From Podarcis raffonei (Eukaryota; Chordata; Lepidosauria; Squamata; Lacertidae), in assembly GCF_027172205.1 (NCBI RefSeq), contig NC_070614.1, forward strand, positions 42,895,001 to 42,959,000: a DNA stretch of 64,000 bases, written 5' to 3'. Below the pieces are notes generated by a model. It did not search any database, was not told the DNA's origin, and saw only the letters and a program-made list of their open reading frames with translations. The position numbers and the translations under genes are program-made. Shown here in pieces: positions 10,247 to 23,573 of the stretch (its first letter is position 1; each line of letters starts with the position of its first letter).

Positions 10247-13200
10247 TAAGATGGGGTACATCAATCTGGGAATGCCGCCATCTAAAAGAAGGAAATCTCT
10301 GATCGTAAACCTCTATGGCTTTCAGGATAGCTTTGTGGGAAGAACAGGCTAAGGAGGAAACTCTACACAAATCCAGAGCGGAGTCCCTAAAACAGCTGGA
10401 TAGTCCTTTGTACACAACCTTCCAACTGGTATAAAACATATTGTTCTGCTTTCCTTTGGACCACCTAAGTGAGGTGCAATATGGGGGCAGGGGTGAATAA
10501 GGAAAAGGGGGGCAGAAATCCCCTATACCCGTAGATGGGGTGCCTAAGGTATGCAGCAAAGCCACAGCTCTCTGATTGCAAAAGGCCCTTGGAAACTGCC
10601 CTTCCTTTCTCCTTGCAGATCAAACCAGGCAGCTCTGCAGCTGGTGAAGGGTGAAATTGGTGGTAGCGGGGGCTTAGAGGAAATAAGAACAGCCTTGCAG
10701 TGGGGTGGTGGGGACATAGCTGTTCTGCTTTTGTGCACCAGAACCGGGGGGGGGGGGAGAACTTGGGAATTCCTGGACCTTGATATGCCACACTACTCAG
10801 TTTCCCTCCCTGCTAGGCAAGGGAAACCAAGGTAGAGAAACACCTGCATTGTGCAGGGCTGGAATAGATGAAGGGCTTTCTGAAGTGTCTCAAGGTAAAA
10901 CAGGCTGAAACTCCAGGCTGAAAGACTGTGAGACTTAACACAGGAACTTCAGAGACACCAACCTTGCTTTAATTAATGCGTCCCAGCAAAAAGTACAGCA
11001 GAGATATGACACGTTCCTTCCTTGATAAAAGACATCAGTTGGGGAAAACGTCCACCAGGAGAATTCAATCAAGCCAGGATCAGTCATGTTTCCCAATTTA
11101 AAAGATAATGAAATGGGTTGAAGCATCAGGCTCTATTTCCCCACCCCACCCCCAGCTACTCTATCCAGCCCTTTGAAGTTTCCCAAGATTCCTTTCCCTC
11201 CCTCCAACACTCCACTTCTCAAGCCTGCCCCCCGGACCCTGCCTTCCACATTACTTCCATCCTAGAATGAATTATTGAACTCTGATAACGCCTCTTGGTT
11301 GTTTGGATGTATAATGTAAAGAGTGTGTGTGGAGGTGTTTGGATACCATACAAAGATAAGATTCCTATATGTTTTTCTGTACCCTTTGTCACTGACTGCA
11401 CCAGTTTGGGCTCTGGCCCTGCACACTGCTGTCAAGTTTGCTCACAAAGGAAGGTGGCTGAAAACAATCCCCCTTTGCCATGAAAAGGGAGGTGAACTCC
11501 AATACACTTGCTTTGATTCCACAGTGAATAACTATAATCTGCCAGGTGCCAAGAAGAAGAATTGTGGAGTTGGAAGGGACCGCAGGCATCATGTAGTTCA
11601 ACCCTCTGCAATGCAGGAATTACAACTAGAGAGTCCCTAATCAATGACCATCTAACCGTCCAATGGAGGAGGTTCCACTGAGGAGCGCTTCTTACTCTCA
11701 GAAATATGAATGTTATCCATTCTCTGTCAATAGTTGCTGAGAAGATTCTCAGTGGATTTTTCCAAGCAAAATTGACCCAGCAACCATTGACAGAGACTGA
11801 GTCATGTTATCCTGACTAGCAGAATTTTTCCTCCCTTTTCTGCACAGACAACAGACGTGTATGCAATGTCTTCTCTTTATTCATTTTCCTCTTAAATGGG
11901 ACCCCTCTGTGAAATCTCCCTGAAATCTGGCAGACCTGATATTCAGAAGCATGAGTCTCCTGCCTGCCAACTTCATTTTATTTCAATTCAAAATTTCAAA
12001 GACATCAATAGCAGAATAGAAGGAAGGACACTGGTTGCAAGAAATAATGATACCCAAAACCCAAATTAATGAATCCCAGATTAATGAAACATTCTTTGAA
12101 ATTATGAAATAAAGGGATTATGAAGATATTTCAAAATCTGAAATAGAAAGCGAATGATGAACATTTTTGTAGTGCTCATTCTTTCCCTGGTTATTTGTAT
12201 GCAGAAACACATGCATGCTTATCACTTTTTTTAAGAAAAAAGAAGGAAAACCGTGGGTGAGATTTGCTGTGAGATTTATTTGAGCCCTAAGAGGAGATAA
12301 TCCAAGACTGGTGCTACTTTACATATTCACTTTTGCAGCCATAAGTATACAGCCAGGAAATGGTTGCCTCATACTCTGCAGGATTCCTACGTAAGATCAA
12401 AAATGGTAACTATGGACCTGCACTAAGGCTCAGTCCCTTGTAGGCATATGTTTTCCAGGAGGAGAGGACAAGGAGAACTCCTCTGTAATCAACTAAATAT
12501 TCTGTAAAATGTTCTCCTGATTTGCAGAATATTTCCTCCCTTTTCTGCACAACCAATGAAGTATATTCAATGTCATTTCTTTATTCATTTTCCTCTGTCT
12601 TGAGAGCCCTCTGTCTAATTTCCCTCAAAACTAGCAGACTTGATGTTCATTGGCAGGAATCTTCTGCCTGCCAACTCTGCTCCATTTGGATTTAAAATTT
12701 AAAAGAAACCAATAGCAGACTAGAGTAGATGACTCTAGTTGCAAATTTGAATTTCCAAAAAACAAAGTAACAGACCCTGACTTTAACTAAATATTGAGGA
12801 AAAACTATCAAATGATGAAATTAGAATCTGAAAGAGAAAGATAATAATTGACATTTTTCTTAAACAGATCATTTCCCTGATTATATGCATGCAGAAACAA
12901 ATGCATGAATTTAACAATTTTTCCAAATGAAAAAGAAAAGCCCTCAGAGAGAGGTGCTGAGAGATTTAGTTGAGCCCTAACAGCAGATAATCAAAACTGG
13001 TGCTATTTTACATGTTCACTTTTGCAGCCATAAGTATACAGCCAGGAAATGGTTGCCTCATACTCTGCATGATTTCTATGTAAGATCAAAAATTGTAACT
13101 ATTGGGCCTGCACTAAGGCACAGTCCCTTGTAGGCATTTGTTTTCCAGCAGGAGAGGACAAAGAGGACTCCTCTGTAGCCAGCTAAATATTCTGTAAATT

Positions 13201-14100
13201 GAAAATATCAGAAGCCAACCACTAGGACCTTTATGGCTTCTGGAAATTTCCACATATGCCATCAGTTATAGGGCAGGTAACTTTTGGAAATGGATTTGTG
13301 GGCTGAATTAGGACCTTTTTTAAGCCAAATTTGGCCTGTGGGTTAAAGGATAAGCCACCACTGGCTGAGGAAGTGGCAGTCCCAGAAGTGCACCCCTTTG
13401 AGTTTCAGACCAACTACCCACAAAATACTAGGCAAAATGAAGTGATTCGTTTTTGGCATATTTAGGAATATAGGGAACTGTCTTATACAGAGTCAAATTG
13501 TTGATCTGTCCAGCTCAGTATAATCTATAGTGGGAACGGCTGGGCCTGAGGGGAGTTGAAGTTCAGAAACATCTGCAGGGAGCCAAAGGTTTTGCATGGT
13601 CAGGCGGAGTCCCCCAAACTGACGATTCCCAGGTAAGATCCTCACCCTATTGTGTGGGCAAGGTGGTCCCTCCCCCTACCTGGCCTGATTACTTAGGCAA
13701 CGCCTCCCCAGGCAGGATTGGGCAACTGGCTGAGGTAAGCAGAGACCTCCAGGTATCCCACCTGGGGAAGGCAAAGCCAAGCCTATGCTAATGGTGCCAC
13801 ATAGGGTCCCGGGGGCTGCGCACGACCACGCAAAGGGCGTCCCCCATTTAATGTGGGGCGTGGTCATTCCCACACCTGGCGTATACAGACTGATAGCTGC
13901 TTTCAAGGGTTTCAGAGAAAGGGTCTGCACCTGAGACCTTCTGAATGTAAATTATATGTCTTGCCATTATGCTTAGGTCCTTCCCCAAAGTAAGGAAAGC
14001 AGGTAAAGAGAAACACAGATGGTGAAGAACAAGAGCCTGGACAGAAACAATTTTAAAGTACCAAAAACCAGAGGAAAGAATTGGCAGCCTATTGGTATGT
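10247..14100. other. Non-coding 3' flank of gene B
   Basis: Copy of 480-4340, including the CR1 tail (about 11557-11672), the 0.7-kb tandem duplication (11819-13198) and the 340-bp block (about 13534-13878). No gene is seen. Confidence 0.8.
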
Positions 14101-14109
14101 TATTTGGGC

Positions 14110-15831
14110 TTAAGCAGCAGCTGGTGGCAATGGGACATAAGTAGGTGGGTTAGAATTATCAGTAAAAGCCAGGTCACGGCAGTACAATACGTCATCCTTG
14201 CCCAAACCCAGCTTGTATTGCCAGAAATAAATGTTGGTATTCGGAGGTAGAGTGAAGCTGACTTTTTCAGAGACATCAGTTGCATCGCTCCATGTTTCTT
14301 CTGTGCTGTCAATACTTTTCCCGCCATATTGAGCTGACAGGGAGAATTGTGCTGTCAACAGTAATTTGGTGAGACCTTCTGCCCCAACTTTAACACTCGA
14401 AGATACACGCCAGTTGTGTTCCATGCTGTGCATCTCTTTCTTCGAATATCCAACCTTCTTAGTAATTTGCTGTTCCCAAGCAACACTTATTTTGGCATCA
14501 TTTCTGACAGTTTTGACAGGCTGCCATACACCAAAAGCTTTACCATGATTTATAGACACGCCTCCAGGGAGGAAGTTGAGCACATTGGCATGGAAGGAAA
14601 TTGTGGAAGGGTTTTTACCCAGCATGTCTTCGACTCGGTAAAACTCAACTCCCCATTTGTTATTTGGTTTCACAAGGTATATTTTGTCCTTGATTCCCCA
14701 GTAATACAGACCGTCTTTGAGAGTTGCGTAAATAGTAGCTTCAATGGCATTTTGGTCTGTATGCATATTGGTGACACGGCGGTACCACCCCCTCTTCTTG
14801 AATATAATGTAAAAGTACTTATCAAAGGAGAAGTAATGGTCTCCGTTTTGGCAGTTGCGATGGAGAGTGTAGACCACACTATCACTGTCAGCGTTCAGGT
14901 TGGTTACTCGGCGGTAAGAGTTCCCCTTGATGATGTAAAAAAAGTCATCCTTATCGGCCAGATAGTGGTCTCCACCACGGACAGAGTTGTGCAGACCAAA
15001 TATCTCCAGGTCTTTGCCTGCATGGAAATCAGTAGATCTCAAGTAGCAGCCCAGGTCTGAACGGACAATGTAGTAATACTTGTCCACACCACAGAAATCA
15101 ATTCCTTTAGTTTTGCTCTTGGGAAGTATTCCATGGACCTCTTTAGAAGGAAGAAAGACATGGCTAGTTAGTTCTCCCACTTGGTTAATTGTTGTTCAGC
15201 GTCCTTGCACCAACTTACCACAATGCATATTCCTTAGAGAAAAACCTGTTTTTGCATCTAGTTGCAGCAAAAGCCAGTCAGAAATTGAATCACCTGGTAT
15301 AAGTCAGGCAAAGATGATATTTCTGTGCCATCCTCTAAATGCCCTCCTGCAGGACACTCCATTCTATTCCGTTTCCTGTGTGCTTTCCATTCCCCACACC
15401 CTCAACAGTCAGTCAACGTTCTATGGCCATTCAGCAAGCTTAGGTCTCACTGTGTTGTTTTCCCTCCCAATTAATTACACCAACCCACACATTCCTGTTA
15501 TTTGTACTGTGAGAACGTTGGATATTCTGTCGGCCTCTTGATATTTTCTGATTATTTGTGCACAAATTGTGCTATTTCGCTACAGGATCTATGACATTCA
15601 CCTCTGAGATACCATCACTGCTTTGATATTTTTTTATGAAATAGCAGTCTATAAGTTTTTTAATTAAAAAAAACCCTATATAAATTTAAAGGCTTTCCCC
15701 CACCCCTGCTCTAGACACTAATGTTCTGTTTAAAAGAAACCATTACCAAGTGCATACTCACCATTTGGAGCTGGGGCTGAAAGCCCCTGCTCACATATGC
15801 AGACCAGGAGGAACAAGAGGATTTGCTCCAT
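14110..15831 (-). CDS. Secreted aerolysin-like protein, copy B, two exons
   Basis: Exon 1 is 15831-15762 and exon 2 is 15179-14110. The exon 2 product is residue-for-residue the same as copy A by eye, and the signal peptide exon, donor, intron of 582 bp and acceptor are also shared. It lies 9766 bp from copy A, inside an almost unchanged segmental duplicate, so the copy is recent. The layout is a 23-residue signal/linker exon, four N-terminal repeats, then the aerolysin-like domain. Both exons are open. With the same promoter stretch, it probably adds dosage of the same product rather than a new function (inference). Confidence 0.82.
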
Positions 15832-15866
15832 CTTTCTTCTACTTAGTGCTCTGAAGCGCAGCAGCC

Positions 15867-15878
15867 ATTTATTAAATA
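15867..15878 (-). promoter_or_regulatory. TATA-like box of aerolysin-like gene B
   Basis: Identical to the copy A box (TATTTAATAAAT on the minus strand), at the same distance from the ATG at 15831. Confidence 0.5.
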
Positions 15879-17101
15879 GCTGGTGTGAGGGGCTGTAGAG
15901 GTGGGTCCTGAAAGATCCTGGCTAATCACATGCGCACATAACACACCTGGTCTTGTGGATCCAGATGGGCCACATTTCCTGGCTGCTTTCCAGATCCAAA
16001 GGTATGCAGAATTTTATTGCAAGAGGGCAGACAAACAGGACCCTCTCATAGCAAGCATACCTCTGTTCAAGGCCAAGTTGGAATGCTGAGAGTAGCCTCC
16101 CACAGAGCATCCATGGGGTTGCCCCTTGATATTTCTGCATTCCCCACTAGTCACATTGGAAATGTTGCCTGTGGTCCCTTGCAGATGACCTGTTTGTTGA
16201 GCATACATTCTCTCTTGCCTCCTGCTTCCAGAAGGGTGATGGCCCAATGGCAGGGAACCTGCACTACATGTAGAACATCCCAGGTTCAATACCCGGGATC
16301 TTCACATAGGGCTGGAAGATGTCTTGTGTCATCTAGTTACTTAACTCACTGGCTTCAGGGATGGGACATAGATATGCATTGTATAATTAATTCACTTCTT
16401 CATCTACTCAAGTAATCTGAAATCACCTGGCTATGGTTCTATGCACCAGTATTCACTGACAGGCATCTGTTGGCCACTCTGCAAACGGGAAGCTGACCTA
16501 TTGTGGTTGATCCAACAGGGCTCTTCTGATGTTCTTCACTGGTTTAATAAATAATAAAAGGGGGAAAACCAGCCAAAGACCAAATCCTGAAAATGAGAGA
16601 CAAAGCAAAAGCTGTAAAATCAGTTGCGAGAAAGCAGGGAAATTTCAGCAGAAGGTAGCAAAACTAGTTTTTTTATGAGTGGCTCATGCTTAAGATTTAT
16701 AACATTTTGAAAAATGTATGTTGCAGTTTGGGGGATGTCCCTCCATTGACCAATAAATTCATCCATGGGGCAGAGATCAAGTATGTCATTAACACATTGA
16801 CCTGCAGAGGAACGTATACCAGACCTTCATGGTTGCAAAACAATTCTGTTGTCTGCTAGGTGCAGAGATCTGTATCCAAAGTCCCTGATGTTTTGGAAGC
16901 ACCCAAAGAATGGCTACCTGCCCTAAAACAGGGTTTGACTAAAATCAGGGCTTGCCTGCCCACTAGGCCATGTGAGGAGACTACGTCAGGTGTCAAGATT
17001 TGCCCAATCCACCGGGCAGAGAATCTGACCCCCAACTTATAAGTGCCGTTCCCACTTAGATATTTCTCCAGCTGCATCCCACCCCTCTCCTACTGTGGCC
17101 T

Positions 17102-17915
17102 CAGCCCTTTAGATATTTGAAAATGGCTATCATATCTCGTCTCAGTCTCCTCTTATTGGGGCTAAACATGCCCAACTCCCTCAACCATTGCTTATGAATC
17201 CTTGACTTCCAGAGCCTTCCCCATCTTGGTGGCCTTCTTCTGCACCTCTTCCAGCTTATCTTTTTCCTTCTTATATTGTGGTGCTCAGAACCGGACACAG
17301 TACACCAGGTGTGGTCTGACCAAGCCAGACTAGAGCAGTACTATTATTTCCCTTTATCTGGACACTAGACTAGTTTTGATGCAATCAAGAATAGCATTAG
17401 TTTTTTTTGGTGCTGCATCACACTGTTGACTCATGTGATGACTGTGGTCTACCAAGACCCCTAAATCCTTTCCCCATGTACTACTGGCAAGCCAATTGTC
17501 CCCATCTTATATTTGTGCATCTGGTTCTTCCTGCTTAAGTGTAGAACCTTTCAGAAAAGACTGAGAGGAGATATGATAGCCATCTTCAAATATCTAAAGG
17601 GCTGTCACATGGATGATGGAGCAAGCTTGTTTTCTCCTGCTCCAAAGGGTAGGACCCAGACCAATGGCTTCAAGTTGCAGGAAAGAAGATTCCAACTAAA
17701 CATCAGAAAGAACTTTCTGACAGTAAGAACTGTTTGACAGTGGAACAGACTCCCCTTGGCAGGTTGTGGACTCTCCTTCCTTGGAGGTTTTAAAGAAGAG
17801 GTTGGATGGTCATCTTCAATGGATGCTTTAGCTAAGATTCCAGCATTGCAGGGGGTTAGGCAAGATGACACTTGGGATCCCTTCCTACAATACAGTTCTG
17901 TGATTCTATGCTTTA
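17102..17915. mobile_element. CR1 LINE 3' part with inverted 5' segment (unit B)
   Basis: Duplicate of 7365-8180, with the same inversion point. Confidence 0.8.
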
Positions 17916-18237
17916 ATCAGGCATTGCAGAAAAGAAAGATCCAAGGTTCTTTCCTCAGCATCTGAAGGTGGGGACAGGAAAAAGAATCATACCTGCAAAG
18001 CTGGAGAGTCATTGCCTGTCAGTATTGATTGTGCTGGCCTGGATGGACCAATGGTCTGGCTTGGTATGCGGCATTTCCCTCTACTTCTGAGTGCATTTAT
18101 CATCTGAATGGGTATCAACCATAGCCACTAGGCACCAAATGATTACAGGATGTAAATAGCAGGTAAATAATGTACTCTTCAGAGCATAGAATGCAAGTTT
18201 CTAAGGCTGTAATCCTATCCACACTTTGGGCGAGTAA

Positions 18238-18327
18238 CATAGCTGTCAACGTTTCCCTTTTTTAAAGGGAAACTCCCTTATTCTGAATAGGATTCCTCGC
18301 AAGAAAAGGGAAAAGTTGACAGCTATG
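18238..18327. mobile_element. 90-bp hAT-like palindromic MITE (unit B)
   Basis: Inverted ends CATAGCTGTCAAC/GTTGACAGCTATG, flanked by GCGAGTAA (18230-18237) and GTGAGTAA (18328-18335), an 8-bp duplication with one change. Eight bases is the hAT target size. Confidence 0.65.
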
Positions 18328-18686
18328 GTGAGTAAGCCCTATTGAACGCAAATGAGGCTTACTTTTGCATGGAGACACTTATCCAAGCATTTGTTAAATT
18401 GATTTCCTCGTGTGTCTACATTTCGAGAGAGGAGAAAGCTTCTGATTTTTTTGCTAATGTGTGACCCTAGTAGATAGGGGCAGTTGGCTACTCTCATTCC
18501 CACTAATTCTGGTGGTTAGGCTCTGTGTGTCCTTCATTATGTAGACACGTTATTAATTTTTTTATACTGTGAAAATTATATAGCACTTGATTGTAAACAA
18601 TGATAACTCTCATAGTCACACTCAAAAGGCTGCGAAATTCAGTCAGATGGGCGGGGTATAAATATAATAATAATAATAGTAATAAT

Positions 18687-19122
18687 TGTCAGATGTGCGT
18701 GCAGGAGCCAATCCCTGTGATCCAATAGGACTTTGTAGGACTGGGACATTTCTAAGTTTATTCTGAAGAGGCAAGGCGCAGCCTCACAGGTGAGGCCCAT
18801 TGGTATCTCACAGCACCTGGTGGCAAGAGCTGGGAAGGGATATAAGGTCAGCATTTCCCTTCAGCTCCTTGCCACAGCAACACACTCCCTGCCTTGCTGC
18901 GTTTGGCTTCTTGCTTCCTGATCCTTGAACCTTGGCTTCTTGACTCCCTGCTTCTTGACCCTCGGACCCTTGGCTTATTCACTCCCGGGTCTCTGACCCT
19001 CGGACTCTTGGCTTCCTGACTCCTGGTTTCTGGACCCCATTCCTGCTCCCACCCCACCATCTTGCTCCCAGTCCTGTGGTCCCCTGTCGGGACTTCGATC
19101 ATCCGTGAACAAGACTGTGACA
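18687..19122. mobile_element. Solo LTR (unit B)
   Basis: Duplicate of 8948-9373, with the same TG...CA ends and ATAAT flank at 19123-19127. Confidence 0.7.
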
Positions 19123-19254
19123 ATAATAAGAATTACTATTATGTATCAGCAGGGTTGAGATGGAGGTTTGCAGACGAAGGTGGAATTATCCCAAGGAACC
19201 GAAAGCAGAAATTGGGCTCTCAACAACAATAGATGAAATCTGGAGGGGAGCGGG

Positions 19255-19760
19255 AAGAAATGCGGTTGTGTACCTAATCTCCAGCACCTCGCAGTACAAC
19301 TTTTTGTTAATTTACTTGTTAATATAATTTCTCAGTATGAAGTTCTGCTAATAAATACATTGTATATCTTTTTTCTTTATAAGCAATGAATGCTTTAAAA
19401 ATACTGCCTCAAATTGCTCCTTGAAGAATACTGAGGAAGGGGTAAGAATAAAGAAAAATGCTCAGTTTCTAGTGAACCACTGAGGTCTCGGGATGCTTCA
19501 AAGCATTGGGGCTTAACAAAAAATAATAATCTCTAAAATATGTAAAACCATTGCTAGAATGGGAGTCTAAAGACGAATCTCCTGTTGTTTTTAAGCTACA
19601 CGAAACATTATCTGGAGCTCTTCACAGTGATTAATTGGACTTTAACTGGTTGCTGCTGTTGTTTTTGAAATCATTTTCATTGCTTTTAAAAATACAAAGT
19701 ACAAATAAACAGAGGGGAAATAATATCTATATAAAGAGATTCTCTGAATCTCAGGACTTC
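19255..19760. other. Unique block between unit B and the L1
   Basis: AT-rich and non-coding. About 460 bp of it is absent from the corresponding place in A near 9510. Short GAAAT repeats at both edges fit a microhomology deletion in A. No element is recognised. Confidence 0.5.
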
Positions 19761-19869
19761 CCCCCATCCCCTCCATGGGGTCTCCTTTTAAACATCTACT
19801 ACTGCATATTCATCCATACTCTAATTTTTATATCAACCATATTATCCATAGTAATTTTTACACTACAGT

Positions 19870-22620
19870 GAAATAAAAAGCCTGCTTCTGTTTCTATCTT
19901 TCTGATTATTTTATAAAGTTGTTATCCTCTTGGTTTCTGAGTTTTCCAGTCAGTTTTGCCATCTCAGCATAGTTCATCAGCTTGGTTTGCCATTCTTCTC
20001 TGGTAGGGACTTTAGCTTCTTTCCATCTCTGAGATAGTAGCATCTGGGCAGCTGTTGAAAAGTCTATTCTGTTCCTCTGGTATGTTGGTACATGTAATTC
20101 CTAATAAAAAGGCTTCTGCTTTCTTAGCAAAAGTTATTTTAAGCATTTTTTTTTTCATTTCATTATATATCATCCCCCAGAAAGCTTTTGTTATCTTACA
20201 AATCCACCACATATGATAAAAGGTACCTTCTTGGGGGGGCGCTAGGGGCGCATTGGAAGATGGCTGACAATAGCATCTCTCCGGCTCACACGAGGTAATT
20301 AAGAGGCTGATACGGGAGTATGCAGCCTCCCTTGTTACCCCAAGGAAATGGGGAACACTGCCTTGCCTGCAGTTGCCATAAATCACCCCCAGATTCGAAA
20401 GAAGGGGGTGAGGCCACTAGACACACAGCCCTTGTGGGAGACGGCTCTCCCTGAAGCTGTCTCTGATTGCGCGTCCGAGTTGCAGGAGCTCAAAATAAAC
20501 AATTAGCGAGAAGCAAATGCACATATTTCGAGTGAAGATCAGGAGATAAGACTGCTAATTAAAGTGATTTCTGTGAAGTGGAGCGACAGGCTTGATTCAA
20601 CAATAAATCAAGAAGAAGATTCATCAAAGGATCAGTATGTCGGAGCGGGACTGAAAAGGGGGGGGGACTTTTCTTTTTTTATCTTATGTGAGTACCCAAT
20701 AATCCTCCCCCCAAGAAAGAACCGTTGCAATTACTGATTACAAGCAGGATGATTAAGAACTGTGTGGAAATAAATTACTAATCAAAGACATGGCTTGTGG
20801 GAACATCGGGAAAGGAATGGAAGCTCTTTGTGACACAGTTATAAAAAGAGATTTGTTATGGCAGGCCTGGCCACAGGATGATCGAGGGGGAGGAGGACCA
20901 TGGCTTGTTATTATACCGGACTGTGAGTTTGACCTGGCAGGGCCCCCTGAGAAAATTGAGGAGAGACTGGCAGGCCTGTGGAAATTAACGGACAGACTTT
21001 GGGAATGTTTTGTACGGAGGTGCGGAAATGGCGTCTGTCTATCTTGATATGGCTCTTGGAGGAGTGTAAAATCCACACAGGATATAACAACGTTTGTTTT
21101 CAACCCGCTTGTGGAGACTACCAGAGAACACAAAGAAAGGAATATATGATAACAAGAAGATGAGGAAAATAACAAAGAGAAGATTGAACAGAACTGTGAA
21201 TACTATTTGGACAGAACTGTGTACATTAAAGCAGCAGCAAGAGAGATGTTTGGATCCCTTTCTGAGCTCGAAGCATGGGTATCCCCAACAAAAATTTAAA
21301 AAATTGGCTGTGTAATTTGGAATTAATGTGATTTGATTGGCCTGTTAATAAAAATTATTTGGGGCAAAAAAGATAAAAGGTACCTTTTTTTTCTTTACCT
21401 TTTCAGCAGATATCAGTACTTCTCCTATACATTTTTGCTAACTTAGTAGGAGTCAAATACCACCAGTACATCATTCTCATATAATATTCTTTCAATGTAC
21501 AACATGCCATAAATTTCAAATCCAATTTCCAAAACCTTTCCCAATCTGCCATCTGGATATTATGTCCCAAATCCTTTGCCAAGTGTATCATTCCTGACTT
21601 GACCTGTTCATCTTTTGTGTGCCACTCTAAAACAAGTGATGCATATAATGGAACATTATTTTCTAAGAAATCTTTTTGAAATTTTGGTATTTCACAACTA
21701 AAACCTTTCTTTTTATATATCTTAAAAATCTCATTGATTGGTGAAACTGTAGCCAATCTATTAGTAAATCCCTTATCTCATTATAATCTTTTAGATTCAC
21801 CTGATGTTCTTCTCTGGTTAACAGCTCACTATATGTAGACCAATTACTTCTCATATTTGAGTTTTTCAGCAATATTGCTTCTAAAGGGGAAAGCCACCAG
21901 GGTGTTTTTGCTCTAATAAATTGGTTGTCTTATTAGATGGTTCTGAAAGCCTTTAAACACCTTGGCTTTTTCATACCATAAGTATGCATGCCACCCATAC
22001 CTATTGACATGTCCTTCCAAATCCAATATATCTGCATTTTTCAATATTATCCATTCCTGGAAGCAGCAGAGACAGGACACCTCATAATATAGTGTTAAAT
22101 CTGGCAATGTGAAGCCCCCTCTTTCTTTAGCATCGGTTAAGAATTTATATTTTATTCTTGGTCTCTTCCCCTGCCAGAAGAATCTAGAAATATCTTTTTG
22201 CCATTCCTTGAGGCTCCTGTGCTGCTGATCACTGGTATTGACTGGAATAAAAATAGCATTCTTGGCAATGCATTCATTTTTATAACTGATATACTTCCCC
22301 CAAAAGAGAGATTCATCCTTCCCCAAACTTCTAAGTTTCTCTCTATTTCTTTCCAAGTATTTATGTAGCTGTCTTTAAATATATTAATATTTTAGATGTC
22401 AGCCATACACCCAGATATTTAACTTTCTTATGTATACCTATATCTGTAAGTTGTTGTAAATCGTTTTTATATTGTTCTGTCACGTTCTTCACCAAGGTCT
22501 TAGTTTTATTTTTATTTAATTTAAAGCCTGCTACCTGTCCGAATTCTTGGATCCTCAACAGAACCTTTGGTAAACCATTCTTATGGTCTTCTACAGTAAT
22601 CACAAGGTCAGACCTTAACT
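19870..22620 (-). mobile_element. L1 LINE, 3' part of ORF2, 5'-truncated
   Basis: Minus-strand L1 ORF2 segments in order: FKLNKNKTKTLVKN, SLKEWQKDISRFFWQGKRPR, GGFTLPDLTLYY, FLENNVPLYASLV, HMWWICKITKAFW, FAKKAEAFLLGI, then MNYAEMAKL-type residues. Several stops and frameshifts separate them. The L1 is interrupted by another element at 20230-21371. The coding 3' end is near 19885; the 3' UTR boundary is unclear. Confidence 0.85.
20230..21371 (+). mobile_element. Short L1-type non-autonomous insertion (1.14 kb)
   Basis: It is flanked by a 15-bp duplication GATAAAAGGTACCTT (20215-20229 and 21372-21386), so it landed inside the older L1. The 5' end is G-rich with GGAAGATGGC, like an L1 5' UTR. 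The 3' end reads TTAATAAAAATTATTTGGGG then a short A run. Only short open stretches are present and no reverse transcriptase, so it depended on L1 machinery. The source family is unknown. Confidence 0.65.
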
Positions 22621-22761
22621 GTTAAGATGGGGTACATCAATCTGGGAATGCCGCCCATTTAAAAGAAGGAAATCTCTGATCCTAAACCTTTATGGCTTTC
22701 AGGATAGCTTTGTGGGAAGAACAGGCTAAGGAGGAAACTCGACACAAATCCAGAGCAGAGT

Positions 22762-23013
22762 TCAGTGTGGTGTAGTGGTTAAGAGCGGTGGACTCGTAAT
22801 CTGGTGAACTGGGTTCGCTTCCTCGCTCCTCCACATGCAGCTGCTGGGTAACGTTGGGCTAGTCACACTTCTTTGAAGTCTCTCAGCCCCACTTACCTCA
22901 CAGAGTGTTTGGTGCGGGGGAGGAAGGGAAAGGAGAATGTTAGCCGCTTTGAGACTACTGAAGGGGAGTGAAAGACCGGATATCAAATCCAAACTCTTCT
23001 TCTTCTTCTTCTA
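22762..23013 (+). mobile_element. Sauria SINE
   Basis: The tRNA-related head GTGTAGTGGTTAAGAGCGG has A-box and B-box (GGTTCGCTTCC) motifs. The middle has CTCAGCCCCACTTACCTCAC, and the tail GCCGCTTTGAGAC is followed by a (TTC)n run. It is present only in unit C; the A and B sites are empty. Confidence 0.85.
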
Positions 23014-23573
23014 AAACAGTGGGATAGTCCTTTGTATACAACCTTCCAACTGGTATAAAACATATTGTTCTGCTTTCCTTTGGACCACATAAGTGAGGTG
23101 CAATATGGGGGCAGGGGTGAGTATGGAAAAGGAGGGCAGAAATCCCCTATACCCATAGATGGGGTACCTAAGGTATGCAGCAAAGCCACAGCTCTCTGAT
23201 TGCAAAAGGCCCTTGGAAACTGCCCTTCCTTTCTCCTTGCATATCAAACCAGGCAGCCCTGCAGCTGGGGAAGGGTGAAATTGGTGGTAGTGGGGGCTTA
23301 GAGGAAATAAGAACAGCCTTGCAGTGGGGTGGCAGGGACATAGCTGTTCTGCTTTTGTGCACCAGAACCTGGGGGGGGGGGGAGAGAACTTGGGAATTCC
23401 TGGACCTTGATATGCCACACTACTCAGTTTCCCTCCCTGCTAGGCAAGGGAAACCAAGGTAGAGAAACACCTGCATTGCACAGGGTTGGAATAGATGAAG
23501 GGCCTTCTGAAATGTCTCAAGGTAAACTCCAATACACTTGCTTTGATTCCACAGTGAATAACTATAATCTGCC
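23014..23573. other. Unit C remnant of the 3' flank between SINE and copia
   Basis: Matches 615-1135 of A, including the G run near 23370, then jumps to the 1732-1777 equivalent. About 600 bp are missing relative to A. Non-coding. Confidence 0.6.

Larger units (their letters stand above)
9552..22145. repeat. Segmental duplication unit B
   Basis: The 9768-19255 part copies 1-9500. About 460 bp after 19257 are missing from A; the sequence realigns at 'tatataaagagattctctgaatctcaggact' near 19729 (9520 in A), and beyond that B runs into an L1 3' region. The left end begins inside L1, which marks the duplication junction with A. Confidence 0.9.

Noticed and set aside
9552-19255. Treating unit B as a simple assembly artefact
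   Set aside because: A and B differ at scattered substitutions, indels and a 460-bp block, and the junction is unique. A haplotype duplication still cannot be excluded without reads.
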